A stretch of 64,000 nt of DNA from Sinorhizobium fredii (GCF_002944405.1 NZ_CP024307.1:2438501-2502500), one strand, 5' to 3'. Shown: positions 1-7,747, numbered from the stretch's first letter. A program made the numbers and translations. Notes: generated by a model from the letters alone, not told the origin.

Positions 1-175
1 TCTGGACGCTCGAAGGGACACGGGCGGCACGGCAGACGAGCGTCATCTCCTCGCGCGAACTCGAAACGGTCCAAAACCCTGGCCCGGGCAGCCACTCCGG
101 AATAGCGGACCCGATAGTCAGGCGGGTAATTGCATATTCGGCATCGACCAACCGGATCAGCAGTGTATGTGGCAT
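1..175 (-). CDS. ACT-domain protein (N-terminal part, cut by window edge)
   Basis: Reading the minus strand from an ATG at 175 gives an uninterrupted frame to the window edge, starting MPHTLLIRLVDAEY and continuing through IPEWLPGPGFWTV and SREEMTLVC. The order (small beta strand, Ile-Pro-x-Trp, Phe-Trp-(S/T)-x, D/E-E-hydrophobic-(S/T)-hydrophobic-V-C) is the signature of the ACT_7 group of amino-acid-binding ACT domains, found alone in many alphaproteobacteria. Only 58 residues are visible. It starts 7 bp after the DUF2065 stop, so it is probably the last gene of the hflK-hflC transcript seen here. A regulatory ligand-binding role is inferred from the family; the ligand is unknown. Confidence 0.7.
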   Translation of the reverse strand, partial: MPHTLLIRLVDAEYAITRLTIGSAIPEWLPGPGFWTVSSSREEMTLVCRAARVPSSVQ

Positions 176-181
176 TTCGCA

Positions 182-367
182 CTACCCTCGAAGCAACCAA
201 ACAAGTCCGACGCCAACCGCCACCGATGTGAGCCCGGCGAGGCGCAGCTGATGCTCCGGGACATACGGCAAACGCTTCGCCAATTCCACAAGAACCAAAG
301 GGGCCAGTGCGTACACCAGCCCCTCGATGATCAGGAAAAATGCAAACCCGGTCAAAAGATCGGACAT
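182..367 (-). CDS. DUF2065 small membrane protein
   Basis: A 61-residue protein starting MSDLLTGFAFFLIIEG, made of two hydrophobic segments (about residues 3-22 and 43-59) around a short basic middle with the pattern KRLPYVPEHQLR. Size, two-helix topology and position directly after hflC match the DUF2065 family, which commonly follows hflKC in proteobacteria. The ATG at 367 lies 7 bp after the hflC stop, so it is almost certainly co-transcribed. A longer frame reading upstream into hflC is open but overlaps a real gene and was not used. Biochemical function is not known; an accessory role at the HflKC complex is inference from position. Confidence 0.75.
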   Translation of the reverse strand: MSDLLTGFAFFLIIEGLVYALAPLVLVELAKRLPYVPEHQLRLAGLTSVAVGVGLVWLLRG

Positions 368-374
368 CGTCCGC

Positions 375-1307
375 TCAATCTCCGGTCGCAGGCGCTGCCG
401 GTACGGTCGGCGAAAGCGGCGCCGCCGCCCCGTCCGCGCTGTTGAAATAACGGAAGAATTCGGAGTGCGGCGACAGCACGACGGTTGTGTCCGGATTTCC
501 GATCGACTGGGTATAGGCCGCCATCGAGCGATAGAATTCGAAGAAACCGGGGTCGCGTTGGAAAGCGTCTGCGAAGATGCCCGTCCGCTCGGCTTCGCCC
601 TCGCCTCGAAGGATTTCCGAATCGCGCTGGGCTTCGGCGACGATCTCGACCACCTGGCGATCGGCAATAGCGCGACGGCGCTGGCCCTCTTCGTTGCCGC
701 GGGCGCGGATCAGTTCGGCCTCGGCTAGGCGCTCCGCCTTCATGCGGTCGAAGGTCTGCTGCGAGACTTCCTGCGTCAGGTCCGTCCGGCGGATGCGGAC
801 GTCCTCGATGTTGAGTCCGAGCGATTCCGCGTCTCCCCGCAGATCGGCGCGAACCTCGCGCATCATCGACGCGCGCTCGTCCGAAAGCGCCGCCTCGAAG
901 CCCCTCAGGCCGTAGACGCGGCGCAGCGACGCGTCGAGACGCGTGCGAAGACGCGCTTCTGCAGATTCGCGGTCGCCGGACACCGTTTCACGGAAGCGGC
1001 GGGGATCGGCGATCCTGTAGACCACGAAGGCGTCCACCTCGTAGAACTTGCCGCCGGAAACCTGCACGCGGATATTGTCGAGGTCGAAGCGGAGCGCCTG
1101 GTCCTCGACATATTGTACACGGTCGGCATCCATGAAGGCGAAAGGCAGCTTGAAATAAAGCCCGGGCTCGGTCTTCACGTCGCGGATTTCACCGAAGCGA
1201 ACGACGATCGCCTGCTGGCGCTCATTGACGACGAACACCGACGAGTAGACGACGACCAGCAGCGCCGCGAGGACGATGAGGATGATGGAACTGCGATTGT
1301 TTATCAT
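375..1307 (-). CDS. hflC: HflC, SPFH/prohibitin-type membrane protein
   Basis: 310 residues. One N-terminal membrane helix (about 7-27, IILIVLAALLVVVYSS) is followed by an SPFH (band 7) domain with the characteristic VVRFGEI and GLYFKLPF segments, then a long charged helix rich in Ala/Glu/Arg (about 185-260) for oligomerisation. HflC pairs with HflK to form a large periplasm-facing cage that restrains the FtsH protease. The start codon overlaps the hflK stop in an ATGA arrangement, so the two are translationally coupled. The C-terminal Ala/Pro tail (about 290-310) is variable in the family. Confidence 0.95.
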   Translation of the reverse strand: MINNRSSIILIVLAALLVVVYSSVFVVNERQQAIVVRFGEIRDVKTEPGLYFKLPFAFMDADRVQYVEDQALRFDLDNIRVQVSGGKFYEVDAFVVYRIADPRRFRETVSGDRESAEARLRTRLDASLRRVYGLRGFEAALSDERASMMREVRADLRGDAESLGLNIEDVRIRRTDLTQEVSQQTFDRMKAERLAEAELIRARGNEEGQRRRAIADRQVVEIVAEAQRDSEILRGEGEAERTGIFADAFQRDPGFFEFYRSMAAYTQSIGNPDTTVVLSPHSEFFRYFNSADGAAAPLSPTVPAAPATGD

Positions 1308-2386
1308 TGGGTACCTCCCGACTGCGCGGGCCTGCCGATTTCGTTGAGCGGCAGATAGGGCAGCACGCCCTGGCCGTTCTTCTCGTCGAGAATGACCTTT
1401 TTCGACTTGCCGAGAACATCCTGCATGGTTTCGAGGTAAAGCCGTCTGCGGGTGACCTCCGGCGCCTTGGAATAGGCGTCATAGACCGAAATGAAGCGCT
1501 GCGCCTCACCCTGGGCCTCCTTGACGACGCGGTCCTTGTAGGCGGCCGCCTCTTCCCGGATCTGGGCTCCCTGGCCGCGCGCCTTGCCGAGCACCTGGTT
1601 GGCATATTGGTTGGCTTCCTCGACGAAACGGTCCTCATCCTGCTCGGCGCGCTGCACCTCGTCGAAGGCGTCGGCCACTTCGCGCGGCGGCGCCGCATCC
1701 TCGATCGCGACCGTGTTCACCGAAATGCCGGCGCCATAGGTGTCCATGGTGGCCTGGATGGTGTTCTTGACGTCGGCGGCGATCGCCTGACGGTTGTCGC
1801 GGAAGATGTCCTGGGCCGGGCGCCGGCCGACGACCTCGCGCATGGCGCTCTCGGCCACCTGCTGCAGCGTGTCGGCCGGGTTTTCGACGTTGAAGAGATA
1901 GGACTTCGGATCGGTGACCGAGAACAGTACCGAGAATTGCACGTTGACGATATTCTGATCGCCGGACAGCATCAGCCCGGCGCTCGACTGGGCGCCAACA
2001 CGGCTGCCGATATTCAGCTGCTGCTCCGTCACCTTGACGATCTCGACGGTTTCGAGCGGCCAGAAATGGTAATGCAGGCCGGGCATGGAGATTTCTTCCT
2101 TCGGCTTTCCGAAGCGCATCTCGACGCCGCGTTCATCCGGCTGGACGGTGTAGATCGAATTCAGCAGCAGGAAGCCGACGATCAGCAGGCCGACGATGAC
2201 GAAGATGCCACCGTTGAAGCCGCCCGGAACGACGTTCTTCAGCTGATCCTGGCCGCGACGGATGATCTCTTCCAGATCCGGCGGGCCGCCCCGGCCTCCG
2301 CGCGGTCTGTTTCCCTGACCCCATGGCCCTTGATTGCCGCCGCCGCCCCATGGGCCGCCGCCGCCATTCTGATTGCTCCAGGGCAT
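1304..2386 (-). CDS. hflK: HflK, SPFH/prohibitin-type membrane protein
   Basis: 360 residues. A Gly/Asn/Arg-rich cytoplasmic N-terminus (about 1-45), typical of HflK and absent from HflC, precedes one membrane helix (about 57-80) and an SPFH domain with VQPDERGVEMRFG and PGLHYHFWP. A coiled-coil segment follows. The ATG at 2386 is chosen because a GAGAGG ribosome-binding site lies 5 bp before it; a TTG one codon upstream is too close to that site. First gene of the hflK-hflC-DUF2065-ACT run. Role: forms the HflKC assembly that modulates FtsH proteolysis at the inner membrane (family knowledge). Confidence 0.95.
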   Translation of the reverse strand: MPWSNQNGGGGPWGGGGNQGPWGQGNRPRGGRGGPPDLEEIIRRGQDQLKNVVPGGFNGGIFVIVGLLIVGFLLLNSIYTVQPDERGVEMRFGKPKEEISMPGLHYHFWPLETVEIVKVTEQQLNIGSRVGAQSSAGLMLSGDQNIVNVQFSVLFSVTDPKSYLFNVENPADTLQQVAESAMREVVGRRPAQDIFRDNRQAIAADVKNTIQATMDTYGAGISVNTVAIEDAAPPREVADAFDEVQRAEQDEDRFVEEANQYANQVLGKARGQGAQIREEAAAYKDRVVKEAQGEAQRFISVYDAYSKAPEVTRRRLYLETMQDVLGKSKKVILDEKNGQGVLPYLPLNEIGRPAQSGGTQ

Positions 2387-2589
2387 CAAAACCTCTCTTC
2401 AAAGAAAATTCTCTCGCTGGACGCCCCGCAGACATGCGGCCGGTCACGACGTGATCCCGTTATAGGTATCATGTGCATTGCTTTCAACGCGATACGGGCG
2501 AGTTCACCGTAAAGTGCTAAAAATAGTTGACGGCCTCTCGACGCGATCGGAAAGGAACGAAGCGAGTATTCGCCACCGGTCGGCTTCGA

Positions 2590-3129
2590 CTATTTTGGCA
2601 GCGTTTCGCGGCGACGCCACGTGACAAAATGCATCGCATGGCTGTCCTTCTCACCGCGCGGCAGATCCTCCTCGAAGACCTTCTCGAAAATTTGGGGGTC
2701 GATCGGCGGAAAGCGCGTATCGCCCTCCACCTCGGCCTGCACTTCGGTCACGTGCAGCACGTCGGCAAGGTCGATCGACTGCCGGTAGATCTCCCCGCCG
2801 CCGATGATGCAGATCTCGTCGGCACCGAGCTCCGCCGCATGCGCTCGCGCCTTGTCGAGCGCCTCCTGGAGCGAAGAGGCGACCTCGGCTCCCGGGGCCG
2901 TAAAGTTCAGGTCGCGGCTGATGACGATGTTCGGCCGGCTTGGCAGCGGGCGGCCGAGCGACGCCCAGGTCTTTCGCCCCATGATAACCGGCTTGCCGAT
3001 CGTCAGCGCCTTGAACCGCTTGAGGTCCGTCGAAAGCCGCCACGGCAGGTCGCCCTCGCGCCCGATCACACCGTTGGTCGCAACCGCGACGACGATGACG
3101 ATTTTCGGCTCCGGTCTTGCATCAGTCAT
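2590..3129 (-). CDS. folA: Dihydrofolate reductase
   Basis: 179 residues. Family landmarks are in order: IVVAVATNGVIGREGDLPWRL (substrate/NADPH loop with catalytic Asp near residue 30), VIMGRKTWASLGRPLP (cofactor site), NIVISR and IIGGGEIYRQ (NADPH-binding Gly pair). It reduces dihydrofolate to tetrahydrofolate with NADPH, regenerating the cofactor oxidised by ThyA, whose gene is the second one upstream. The ATG at 3129 overlaps the 3' end of the GST-like gene (stop 3122-3124), so the two are coupled; a GTG three codons earlier at 3138 is possible but gives a longer overlap. Confidence 0.95.
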   Translation of the reverse strand: MTDARPEPKIVIVVAVATNGVIGREGDLPWRLSTDLKRFKALTIGKPVIMGRKTWASLGRPLPSRPNIVISRDLNFTAPGAEVASSLQEALDKARAHAAELGADEICIIGGGEIYRQSIDLADVLHVTEVQAEVEGDTRFPPIDPQIFEKVFEEDLPRGEKDSHAMHFVTWRRRETLPK

Positions 3130-3727
3130 GGAAGCCACTCGGTTTGCTGTCGATTTCGCGGGCGCGCAGCAGCGCCGGCCGGTCGGTCACGGCGTGGATG
3201 TAACGGTCGATCACGTCGCTTTCCGGCAGGATCTTGCGCATCCATTGGAGCGCGCTTGCGAGCAGCAGGTCGGCCGCACTCATCCTGTCGCCTATGAGAT
3301 AGGGCTGGCGCGTCAAGACACCGATGACATGCGCGCACATCTCGGTGTAGAGGCGCGCCAGCATCGGGTTGCTGACTGTCACGCCGGAAATATGGGCAAG
3401 CGCCGTCGGCTCGATCACCCCGGCATAATAGGCAAGCCAGGAAAGATAGGCGCCGCGGTCCGGGTGGCCGGGCGGCCGACCGAGGCTTGAGTCGGGATAG
3501 AGATCGGTCAGATATTGCACGACGGCGGCCGACTCCCAGACGAGCGTTCCGTCGTGCAGCAGCGCCGGCACCTGCTTGTGCGGATGCGGATTGTTCTCGT
3601 CCGGGCCGCCGGACCCATCCCAGCGGCGAATATTGACGTAGCGAATCTCGTATTCGGCGCCGAGCTCCTCGAGCAGCCAGATGATCCGCGACGAGCGCGA
3701 CAAGGGTGCATGGATCAATGTCAGCAT
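3122..3727 (-). CDS. Glutathione S-transferase family protein
   Basis: 201 residues with a thioredoxin-like N-terminal half (LIHAPLSRSSRIIWLLEEL, then KQVPALLHDG and the glutathione-contacting ESAAVVQYL at about 66-74) and an all-helical C-terminal half (ADLLLASALQW near 155). These are the expected cis-Pro and Glu-Ser motifs of GSTs. The N-terminal Ser residues, not a Cys or Tyr, are the likely thiol-activating group. It lies between thyA and folA on the same strand and overlaps folA by 8 bp. Substrate cannot be told; a general conjugating or peroxide-handling role is family knowledge only. Confidence 0.85.
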   Translation of the reverse strand: MLTLIHAPLSRSSRIIWLLEELGAEYEIRYVNIRRWDGSGGPDENNPHPHKQVPALLHDGTLVWESAAVVQYLTDLYPDSSLGRPPGHPDRGAYLSWLAYYAGVIEPTALAHISGVTVSNPMLARLYTEMCAHVIGVLTRQPYLIGDRMSAADLLLASALQWMRKILPESDVIDRYIHAVTDRPALLRAREIDSKPSGFHD

Positions 3728-3803
3728 CAGAACCTCCCGTCCTCGCCGGCATTTTTGGGCGTCACCGGGTGACTGGCCGCCCGATACTCCAGTACATTCG
3801 CGT

Positions 3804-4598
3804 TCAGACCGCGACGGGCGCCTTTATATGTGAATAGGCTTCGTAGCCGAAGAGCGTAAAGTCCTCGAACTTGAAGGAGAAAATGTCCTTGACCGCCGGA
3901 TTGATCTCCATCCTCGGCAGCGCCTTCGGCGTCCGCGTCAGTTGCAGCCGCGCCTGCTCGAAGTGGTTATGGTAGATATGCGCGTCGCCGAGGGTGTGCA
4001 CGAAGTCGCCCGGCTTCAGCCCGGTCACCTGCGCCACCATCATCGTCAGCAGCGCATAGGACGCGATGTTGAACGGCACGCCCAGGAAGATGTCGGCGGA
4101 ACGCTGATAAAGCTGGCACGAGAGCTTGCCGTCCGAGACGTAGAACTGGAAGAGGCAATGGCACGGCGGCAGCGCCATTGCGTCGACGAGCGCCGGGTTC
4201 CAGGCCGAGACGATGTGCCGGCGCGAATTCGGATTGGTCTTCAGGCCCTCGATCAGCCCGGCGATCTGGTCGATGTGGCCGCCGGCGGGCGCCGGCCAGG
4301 ACCGCCACTGGTAGCCATAGACAGGCCCGAGTTCGCCGCTTTCATCGGCCCATTCGTCCCAGATGCTGACGCCGTTTTCCTTGAGGTAGGCGATATTCGT
4401 CTCGCCCTTCAGGAACCACAGGAGCTCGTGGATGATCGAACGCAGATGCAGCTTCTTGGTGGTCAGCACCGGAAAGCCTTCGGCGAGATCGAAGCGCATC
4501 TGATAGCCGAAGACGGAACGCGTGCCGGTGCCTGTCCGGTCGCCCCGGTCGGTTCCGTTGCTCATCACGTGGTCGAGAAGCTCTAGATACTGCCGCAT
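3804..4598 (-). CDS. thyA: Thymidylate synthase
   Basis: 264 residues, exactly the length of E. coli ThyA. The catalytic cysteine lies in [13 protein letters not shown] at Cys146. Other landmarks are [12 protein letters not shown] (phosphate-binding Arg loop), [20 protein letters not shown] and DAHIYHNH. It methylates dUMP with methylene-tetrahydrofolate and yields dTMP and dihydrofolate, which FolA then recycles. The start at 4598 ([10 protein letters not shown]) is preferred by homology; an in-frame extension to 4661 would add 21 unlikely residues. No terminator is visible before the GST gene 76 bp downstream, so a thyA-GST-folA transcript is plausible. Confidence 0.97.
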   Translation of the reverse strand: MRQYLELLDHVMSNGTDRGDRTGTGTRSVFGYQMRFDLAEGFPVLTTKKLHLRSIIHELLWFLKGETNIAYLKENGVSIWDEWADESGELGPVYGYQWRSWPAPAGGHIDQIAGLIEGLKTNPNSRRHIVSAWNPALVDAMALPPCHCLFQFYVSDGKLSCQLYQRSADIFLGVPFNIASYALLTMMVAQVTGLKPGDFVHTLGDAHIYHNHFEQARLQLTRTPKALPRMEINPAVKDIFSFKFEDFTLFGYEAYSHIKAPVAV

Positions 4599-4733
4599 GG
4601 TCCTTCGCACCGCCGATTCGTTCGTGCCTTGAAAATAGGACGAAGCCAAGGTGTAAGCCATGGGGGAACCACTGGCGCGGCGACGTTTTCCCGCGATTTG
4701 GCGCTTCTATCGCATGCGGAACGCGCGGAGCCC

Positions 4734-4758
4734 GGAACAGCCGGTGATCTTGAACGTT
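4734..4758 (+). promoter_or_regulatory. RpoE2/EcfG-type promoter (GGAAC-N18-TT)
   Basis: GGAAC at 4734-4738, exactly 18 bases, then TT at 4757-4758 within CGTTGG. This is the consensus of the alphaproteobacterial general-stress sigma factor (GGAAC-N18/19-TT, often cgTT). It points at the frameshifted gamma-glutamylcyclotransferase-like gene whose ATG is 32 bp downstream. The match is direct; in vivo use is inference. Confidence 0.6.
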
Positions 4759-4789
4759 GGAGGGGGCACCGTATCGGAGCCATCGCTTG

Positions 4790-5207
4790 ATGGAAAGACC
4801 TCAGTTCGTTTTCATTTTCGGCACCTTGAAGAAAGGCTTTCCGCTGCATCGGCGCGGCCTGGCGCATGCCGCCTATCTCGGGCCCTATCGCACCGCAGCG
4901 AACTATCCGATGCTTGTCGCTGGACCGTGGTTCGCGCCGATGATGTTCCATGAGCCCGGCAGCGGCTTGCGTGTCAGCGGCGAACTCTATGCGATTGACC
5001 CCGCTCTTACGACTCGACCGCATGGAGTCGATCGGCAAGCCCGGCAATTTCCGGCGGCGTATTCGCGTGGTGCCGAGGCGGCACGGCTGCCGTTGCGAGG
5101 CTTTCGCCTACTTCAAGGCAAGGTTTCTCGCCGCGCCCGTCCACACCGGATATCTGCGATCCTATGAAGACAGGCGCTTCGTGCCGCCCTGGCGCCGCGG
5201 AATGTAG
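4790..5207 (+). pseudogene. Gamma-glutamylcyclotransferase-like protein, frameshifted
   Basis: From ATG 4790 the frame reads MERPQFVFIFGTLKKGFP through VSGELYAIDPA, a GGCT/AIG2-type N-terminus (F-hydrophobic-FGTLKKG). Homology then leaves this frame and continues in the +1 frame as LLRLDRMESIGKPGNFRR, AFAYFK and FVPPWRR up to a TAG at 5205-5207. The switch lies in a CCCC run at about 4998-5001; removing one C joins both parts (AIDP-LLRLDRME). The span is 418 nt, i.e. 139 codons plus one base, as expected for a one-base insertion. Without correction the frame runs on to 5167 as unrelated sequence. It could be a true inactivation or a sequencing error. Family role: cleaves gamma-glutamyl amines or peptides. 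Confidence 0.75.
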
Positions 5208-5219
5208 TGCCCTAACCTT

Positions 5220-5438
5220 CTATTTCGCAGGTCGCCGATTTCCGGCGTGGTCCTGGTATTGCTCTGTCTTCGTCGCGTTCTGGTCAAGCCCCCTCGCTTG
5301 AGAGTGCTGTGCCTTGTCGCGGTTGGACAATACGTCGCTCTCGCCGACCATTCCGTCTTTCATAGTGGTGCGGGCACCGCTGCCGGAGCCCTTTCCCTTG
5401 TCTGGCTTTCCGATGTTCTTACGACTGGCGTTGGCCAT
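5220..5438 (-). CDS. Small hydrophilic protein of unknown function
   Basis: 72 residues, starting MANASRKNIGKPDKGKG and ending QDHAGNRRPAK. It is very hydrophilic, with many Lys, Asp, Gly, Gln and Asn, no predicted membrane segment and no recognised domain, so probably disordered. The ATG at 5438 lies 6 bp after AAGGAG; another ATG two codons upstream directly abuts that site and is less likely. It follows two similar hydrophilic genes on the same strand at 59 bp and may share their stress-type promoter. Composition resembles small stress-induced rhizobial proteins; this is inference. Confidence 0.6.
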   Translation of the reverse strand: MANASRKNIGKPDKGKGSGSGARTTMKDGMVGESDVLSNRDKAQHSQARGLDQNATKTEQYQDHAGNRRPAK

Positions 5439-5497
5439 TGCCATCTCCTTTGCCGCTCAGCTTTCGCGAGGCTATAGAATTGCCGAAATGAGGCGAT

Positions 5498-5740
5498 CTA
5501 CCGCCCGGTGTCCTTGTGGTGCCGGCTTTCCTGGTTCTCGCCTCTCAGAATGCTGCGATCGTTCTCCTCGCGCGCATCCGCATGCGCCGTGTCGAGCTTC
5601 TGCCCCTTCCGCTCCGCCCTGCGCAGAGCATCCGATCGGTTGAGCTCCGCTTCGGCATCAAAGTCCTTGCCGGCATTCGATGTTTTCTCGCGGCCCTGAA
5701 TTATCCGTTGCTGCTGTTCGTGCGTCTTCCTGCCGACCAT
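5498..5740 (-). CDS. Small charged protein of unknown function
   Basis: 80 residues, starting MVGRKTHEQQQRIIQGREK and rich in Arg, Glu, Asp and Gln with almost no hydrophobic core (motifs AEAELNRSDALRRAERKGQKLD and ILRGENQESRHHKDTGR). The second half could form a charged helix. ATG 5740 follows CAGGAG at a good distance and lies only 19 bp after the stop of the gene upstream (5760-5966), so the two are one transcript. No function can be assigned; the operon's RpoE2-type promoter suggests stress expression. Confidence 0.6.
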   Translation of the reverse strand: MVGRKTHEQQQRIIQGREKTSNAGKDFDAEAELNRSDALRRAERKGQKLDTAHADAREENDRSILRGENQESRHHKDTGR

Positions 5741-5759
5741 GATCGGATCTCCTGATGGC

Positions 5760-5966
5760 TCATTTGTTCGTTCGGCCGCGATGGCCCGGATTGGCACCGC
5801 CTTGCGGCGTCGGGTCATTCGCCACATCGCCTTCGATCGTGTTGTCTCGCTTGAGGCTTTCGTGGTCCGACGGTCCGCGAATGCCCTTGGACTGACCGAT
5901 GCCGGGATCCCGCTTGAGGTCCTTGTCGCTCGGTCGTTGTGTTCTCGGTTGTTTGGAGGTTGTCAT
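5760..5966 (-). CDS. Small disordered protein of unknown function, first in operon
   Basis: 68 residues (MTTSKQPRTQRPSDKDLKRD to GGANPGHRGRTNK), rich in Pro, Gly, Lys, Arg and Asp with no hydrophobic segment. The ATG at 5966 follows a purine-rich GGAAGGGAAGGG ribosome-binding region. An in-frame extension upstream is open but has no translation signal and unrelated composition. A GGAAC-N18-TT promoter lies 64-88 bp upstream. It leads a run of three small hydrophilic genes ending at 5220. Function unknown. Confidence 0.6.
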   Translation of the reverse strand: MTTSKQPRTQRPSDKDLKRDPGIGQSKGIRGPSDHESLKRDNTIEGDVANDPTPQGGANPGHRGRTNK

Positions 5967-6029
5967 CGGGGTGCCCTTCCCTTCCTGCCGATCTTGCCGC
6001 GCCAGCGGGCATCGCCGGCCTGATGTCTT

Positions 6030-6054
6030 AACCGGGCCCGGCAGCGAATGTTCC
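6030..6054 (-). promoter_or_regulatory. RpoE2/EcfG-type promoter (GGAAC-N18-TT)
   Basis: On the minus strand GGAAC occupies 6054-6050 and TT 6031-6030, with exactly 18 bases between. This fits the general-stress sigma factor consensus and lies just upstream of the three small hydrophilic genes ending at 5220. A second copy with the same spacing lies 1.3 kb away at 4734-4758. Confidence 0.6.
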
Positions 6055-6209
6055 GAGAATGGAGGACGATTGCAGGCCAAGCCCGCAACGTCTGGACGAG
6101 AGCGCTGGACGACGATGCCTGGGGAAGGATGGAGATGGATGGGGGAGAGCCGAAGGCGTCGACCGAGGTAAGGGGATGGTGACGGATCCGCCATCCCCTG
6201 CCTCTCCGA

Positions 6210-6518
6210 TCAGAGCGTCTGCAGTTTGCCGAGTTCCTTCGCGACGAGGTAGTAGAAGGTGAAGCGGGACTTGGAACGGTCCTCGGCCATGGCCTTTGCA
6301 GCCGCGGCGATCGCCGCATCTGCCTCCGACCCGCCGACGCCGAGCTTCTTCTCGCACCACCTCTCTTTGACCCACTCCAGTTCGTCGGGATCGGAGGCCG
6401 AGACGAGCGCCGAATCACGATTTCGAAGTGCGATCCCGAGGCGACGCACGATTTTGTTCGCGACGGCCTCATCGGCACTGCTGTCGTATTTCTGTACGTC
6501 TGCGAGATAGTCGTTCAT
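6210..6518 (-). CDS. DUF2853 family protein
   Basis: 102 residues, starting MNDYLADVQKYDSSADEAV, with the family pattern IVRRLGIALRNRDSALVSASDPDELEWVKERW and a C-terminal helix ending FYYLVAKELGKLQTL. It is soluble and mainly helical. The ATG at 6518 follows GGGAAG; the frame is open further upstream but without a start signal. It is isolated: 244 bp from the small gene operon and divergent from ssrA. DUF2853 proteins are small conserved proteins with no defined biochemical role. Confidence 0.75.
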   Translation of the reverse strand: MNDYLADVQKYDSSADEAVANKIVRRLGIALRNRDSALVSASDPDELEWVKERWCEKKLGVGGSEADAAIAAAAKAMAEDRSKSRFTFYYLVAKELGKLQTL

Positions 6519-6691
6519 GCTTCCCGCCACCTGACGTTTGTTGGCTGAATGCGCACTCTTCGCGAACTGCGTGCAGCAAGGAAAGTTTTGCACGCTATTC
6601 GAGCATATCAAGCGTTTGGAGGCAGGCGCAGGCCCGAGACTTATCCGTCTGATTTCCTTTCCTCACCCCTTTTCTTGGCTGCTTGAAAGAC

Positions 6692-6697
6692 CTATAT
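6692..6697 (+). promoter_or_regulatory. Probable -10 box of ssrA
   Basis: CTATAT at 6692-6697 equals the rhizobial sigma-70 -10 consensus. A CTTTTC 17 bp upstream (6669-6674) is a weak -35. Transcription would start near 6704, in front of the tmRNA acceptor piece. Confidence 0.45.
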
Positions 6698-6703
6698 GAC
6701 AGG

Positions 6704-7020
6704 AGCCGTCTTCGGGCGGCTATGGCAATAAACGGGCGATGCAATAAACCCATTGGACCCGGGGGCGGTACCCGGCGCCTCCACCAAAAACCGGTCGCTG
6801 GACCGGCTTTTGATGGGGGCGAAATAGGATCGACAAGGGCGTAAAGATCGACTTTTTGCTCGGCATTGTACCACCGTTATCGGGCTAAACTTATAGTTGC
6901 AAACGACAACTATGCTGAAGCACGTCTCGCTGCCTAACGGCGGTGCGGCACTTCAAATCAAGTCCTTCCGGGTAGCACCGTAAGGCGGGGTCCGAAGGCA
7001 CCTGGCAACAGAAGCCTTCA
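6704..7020 (+). ncRNA. ssrA: tmRNA, circularly permuted two-piece type
   Basis: The 3' acceptor half comes first and ends GCGCCTCCACCA at 6775-6786; the 5' coding half starts GGGGGCGAAATAGGATCGAC at 6815. GGGGGCG (6815-6821) pairs with CGCCTCC (6777-6783) to make the acceptor stem, and GGGTCC (6988-6993) pairs with GGACCC (6755-6760) to join the pieces. The tag frame starts at GCA 6899 and reads ANDNYAEARLAA, stop TAA 6935-6937. This permuted layout is the known alphaproteobacterial form, processed into two RNAs by removal of the loop at about 6787-6814. A GAAGGC/GCCTTC hairpin (6994-7019) probably ends the transcript. It rescues stalled ribosomes and marks the nascent protein for ClpXP. Outer ends are approximate. 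Confidence 0.95.
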
Positions 7021-7222
7021 CCTTCTCCCCCGTGCTGAAATCGGCTATAGATGCCTTGTTAATTGACTCGTCCGATTTGGACGGGCAATGAGACGAAACA
7101 TGGCCAGGCACGAACGGCCTGACGCCGACCGCCCCGAATAGGGCATTGAATTGCTGTATGAAACGCGATTTCGATCCGAGCCATCATGCGGTAAAGTGAA
7201 TTTGAAGAAAGACGGGGATCAT

Positions 7223-7732
7223 ATGGGCCAGGACCACATCCGCTACGACATTCTGGCGCAGGACGCGCTTCGCGGCGTCATCCGCAAGGTGCTGGCCGAA
7301 GTCGCCGCTACCGGCCATCTCCCCGGTGACCACCATTTTTTCATCACTTTCCTGACGGGGGCTCCCGGCGTACGCATCTCGCAACATCTCAAGGCGAAGT
7401 ACCCGGAACAGATGACGATCGTCGTCCAACATCAATTCTGGGACCTGAAAGTTTCCGAGACCGGCTTTGAAATCGGCCTCTCCTTCTCCGATACGCCGGA
7501 AAAGCTGGTCATCCCCTTCAATGCTGTTCGCGGTTTCTACGATCCGTCGGTGAATTTCGAACTCGAGTTCGATGTCGCGGCCGGCGAGGAGGACGAGTCG
7601 GAATCGGCGGAGATTACCGCTTACCCGGTCAACGAGGCCGATGACGCTGAGCAGAAGAGCCCGGCGGGCGACGGCCCGAAGGGCGGCGGCGGTTCGGTCG
7701 TCTCGCTCGATTCTTTCCGCAAGAAGAACTGA
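7223..7732 (+). CDS. sspB: SspB-type ClpXP adaptor
   Basis: 169 residues, starting MGQDHIRYDILAQDALRGVI. The folded part (about 1-115) carries the SspB core (FITFLTGAPGVRIS, MTIVVQHQFWDLKV, LSFSDTPEKLVIPF). An acidic, disordered linker (about 116-150) leads to the tail VVSLDSFRKKN, which resembles the ClpX-binding end of SspB proteins. SspB tethers ssrA-tagged proteins to ClpX. It lies 200 bp downstream of ssrA, so RNA tag and tag receptor are neighbours. The ATG at 7223 is chosen by homology; the frame is open 24 codons further upstream but without conserved sequence. Confidence 0.93.
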   Translation: MGQDHIRYDILAQDALRGVIRKVLAEVAATGHLPGDHHFFITFLTGAPGVRISQHLKAKYPEQMTIVVQHQFWDLKVSETGFEIGLSFSDTPEKLVIPFNAVRGFYDPSVNFELEFDVAAGEEDESESAEITAYPVNEADDAEQKSPAGDGPKGGGGSVVSLDSFRKKN

Positions 7733-7747
7733 CCGCCGGAGCGTGGC

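Noticed and set aside
2590..4598. Idea that the GST between thyA and folA makes a new folate enzyme system
   Set aside because: All GST motifs are ordinary and the link is positional only; no folate-binding feature is visible.
6692..6874. 60-residue frame on the minus strand across ssrA
   Set aside because: It is antisense to the tmRNA acceptor and coding pieces; such frames come from the structured RNA gene and are a frequent false annotation.
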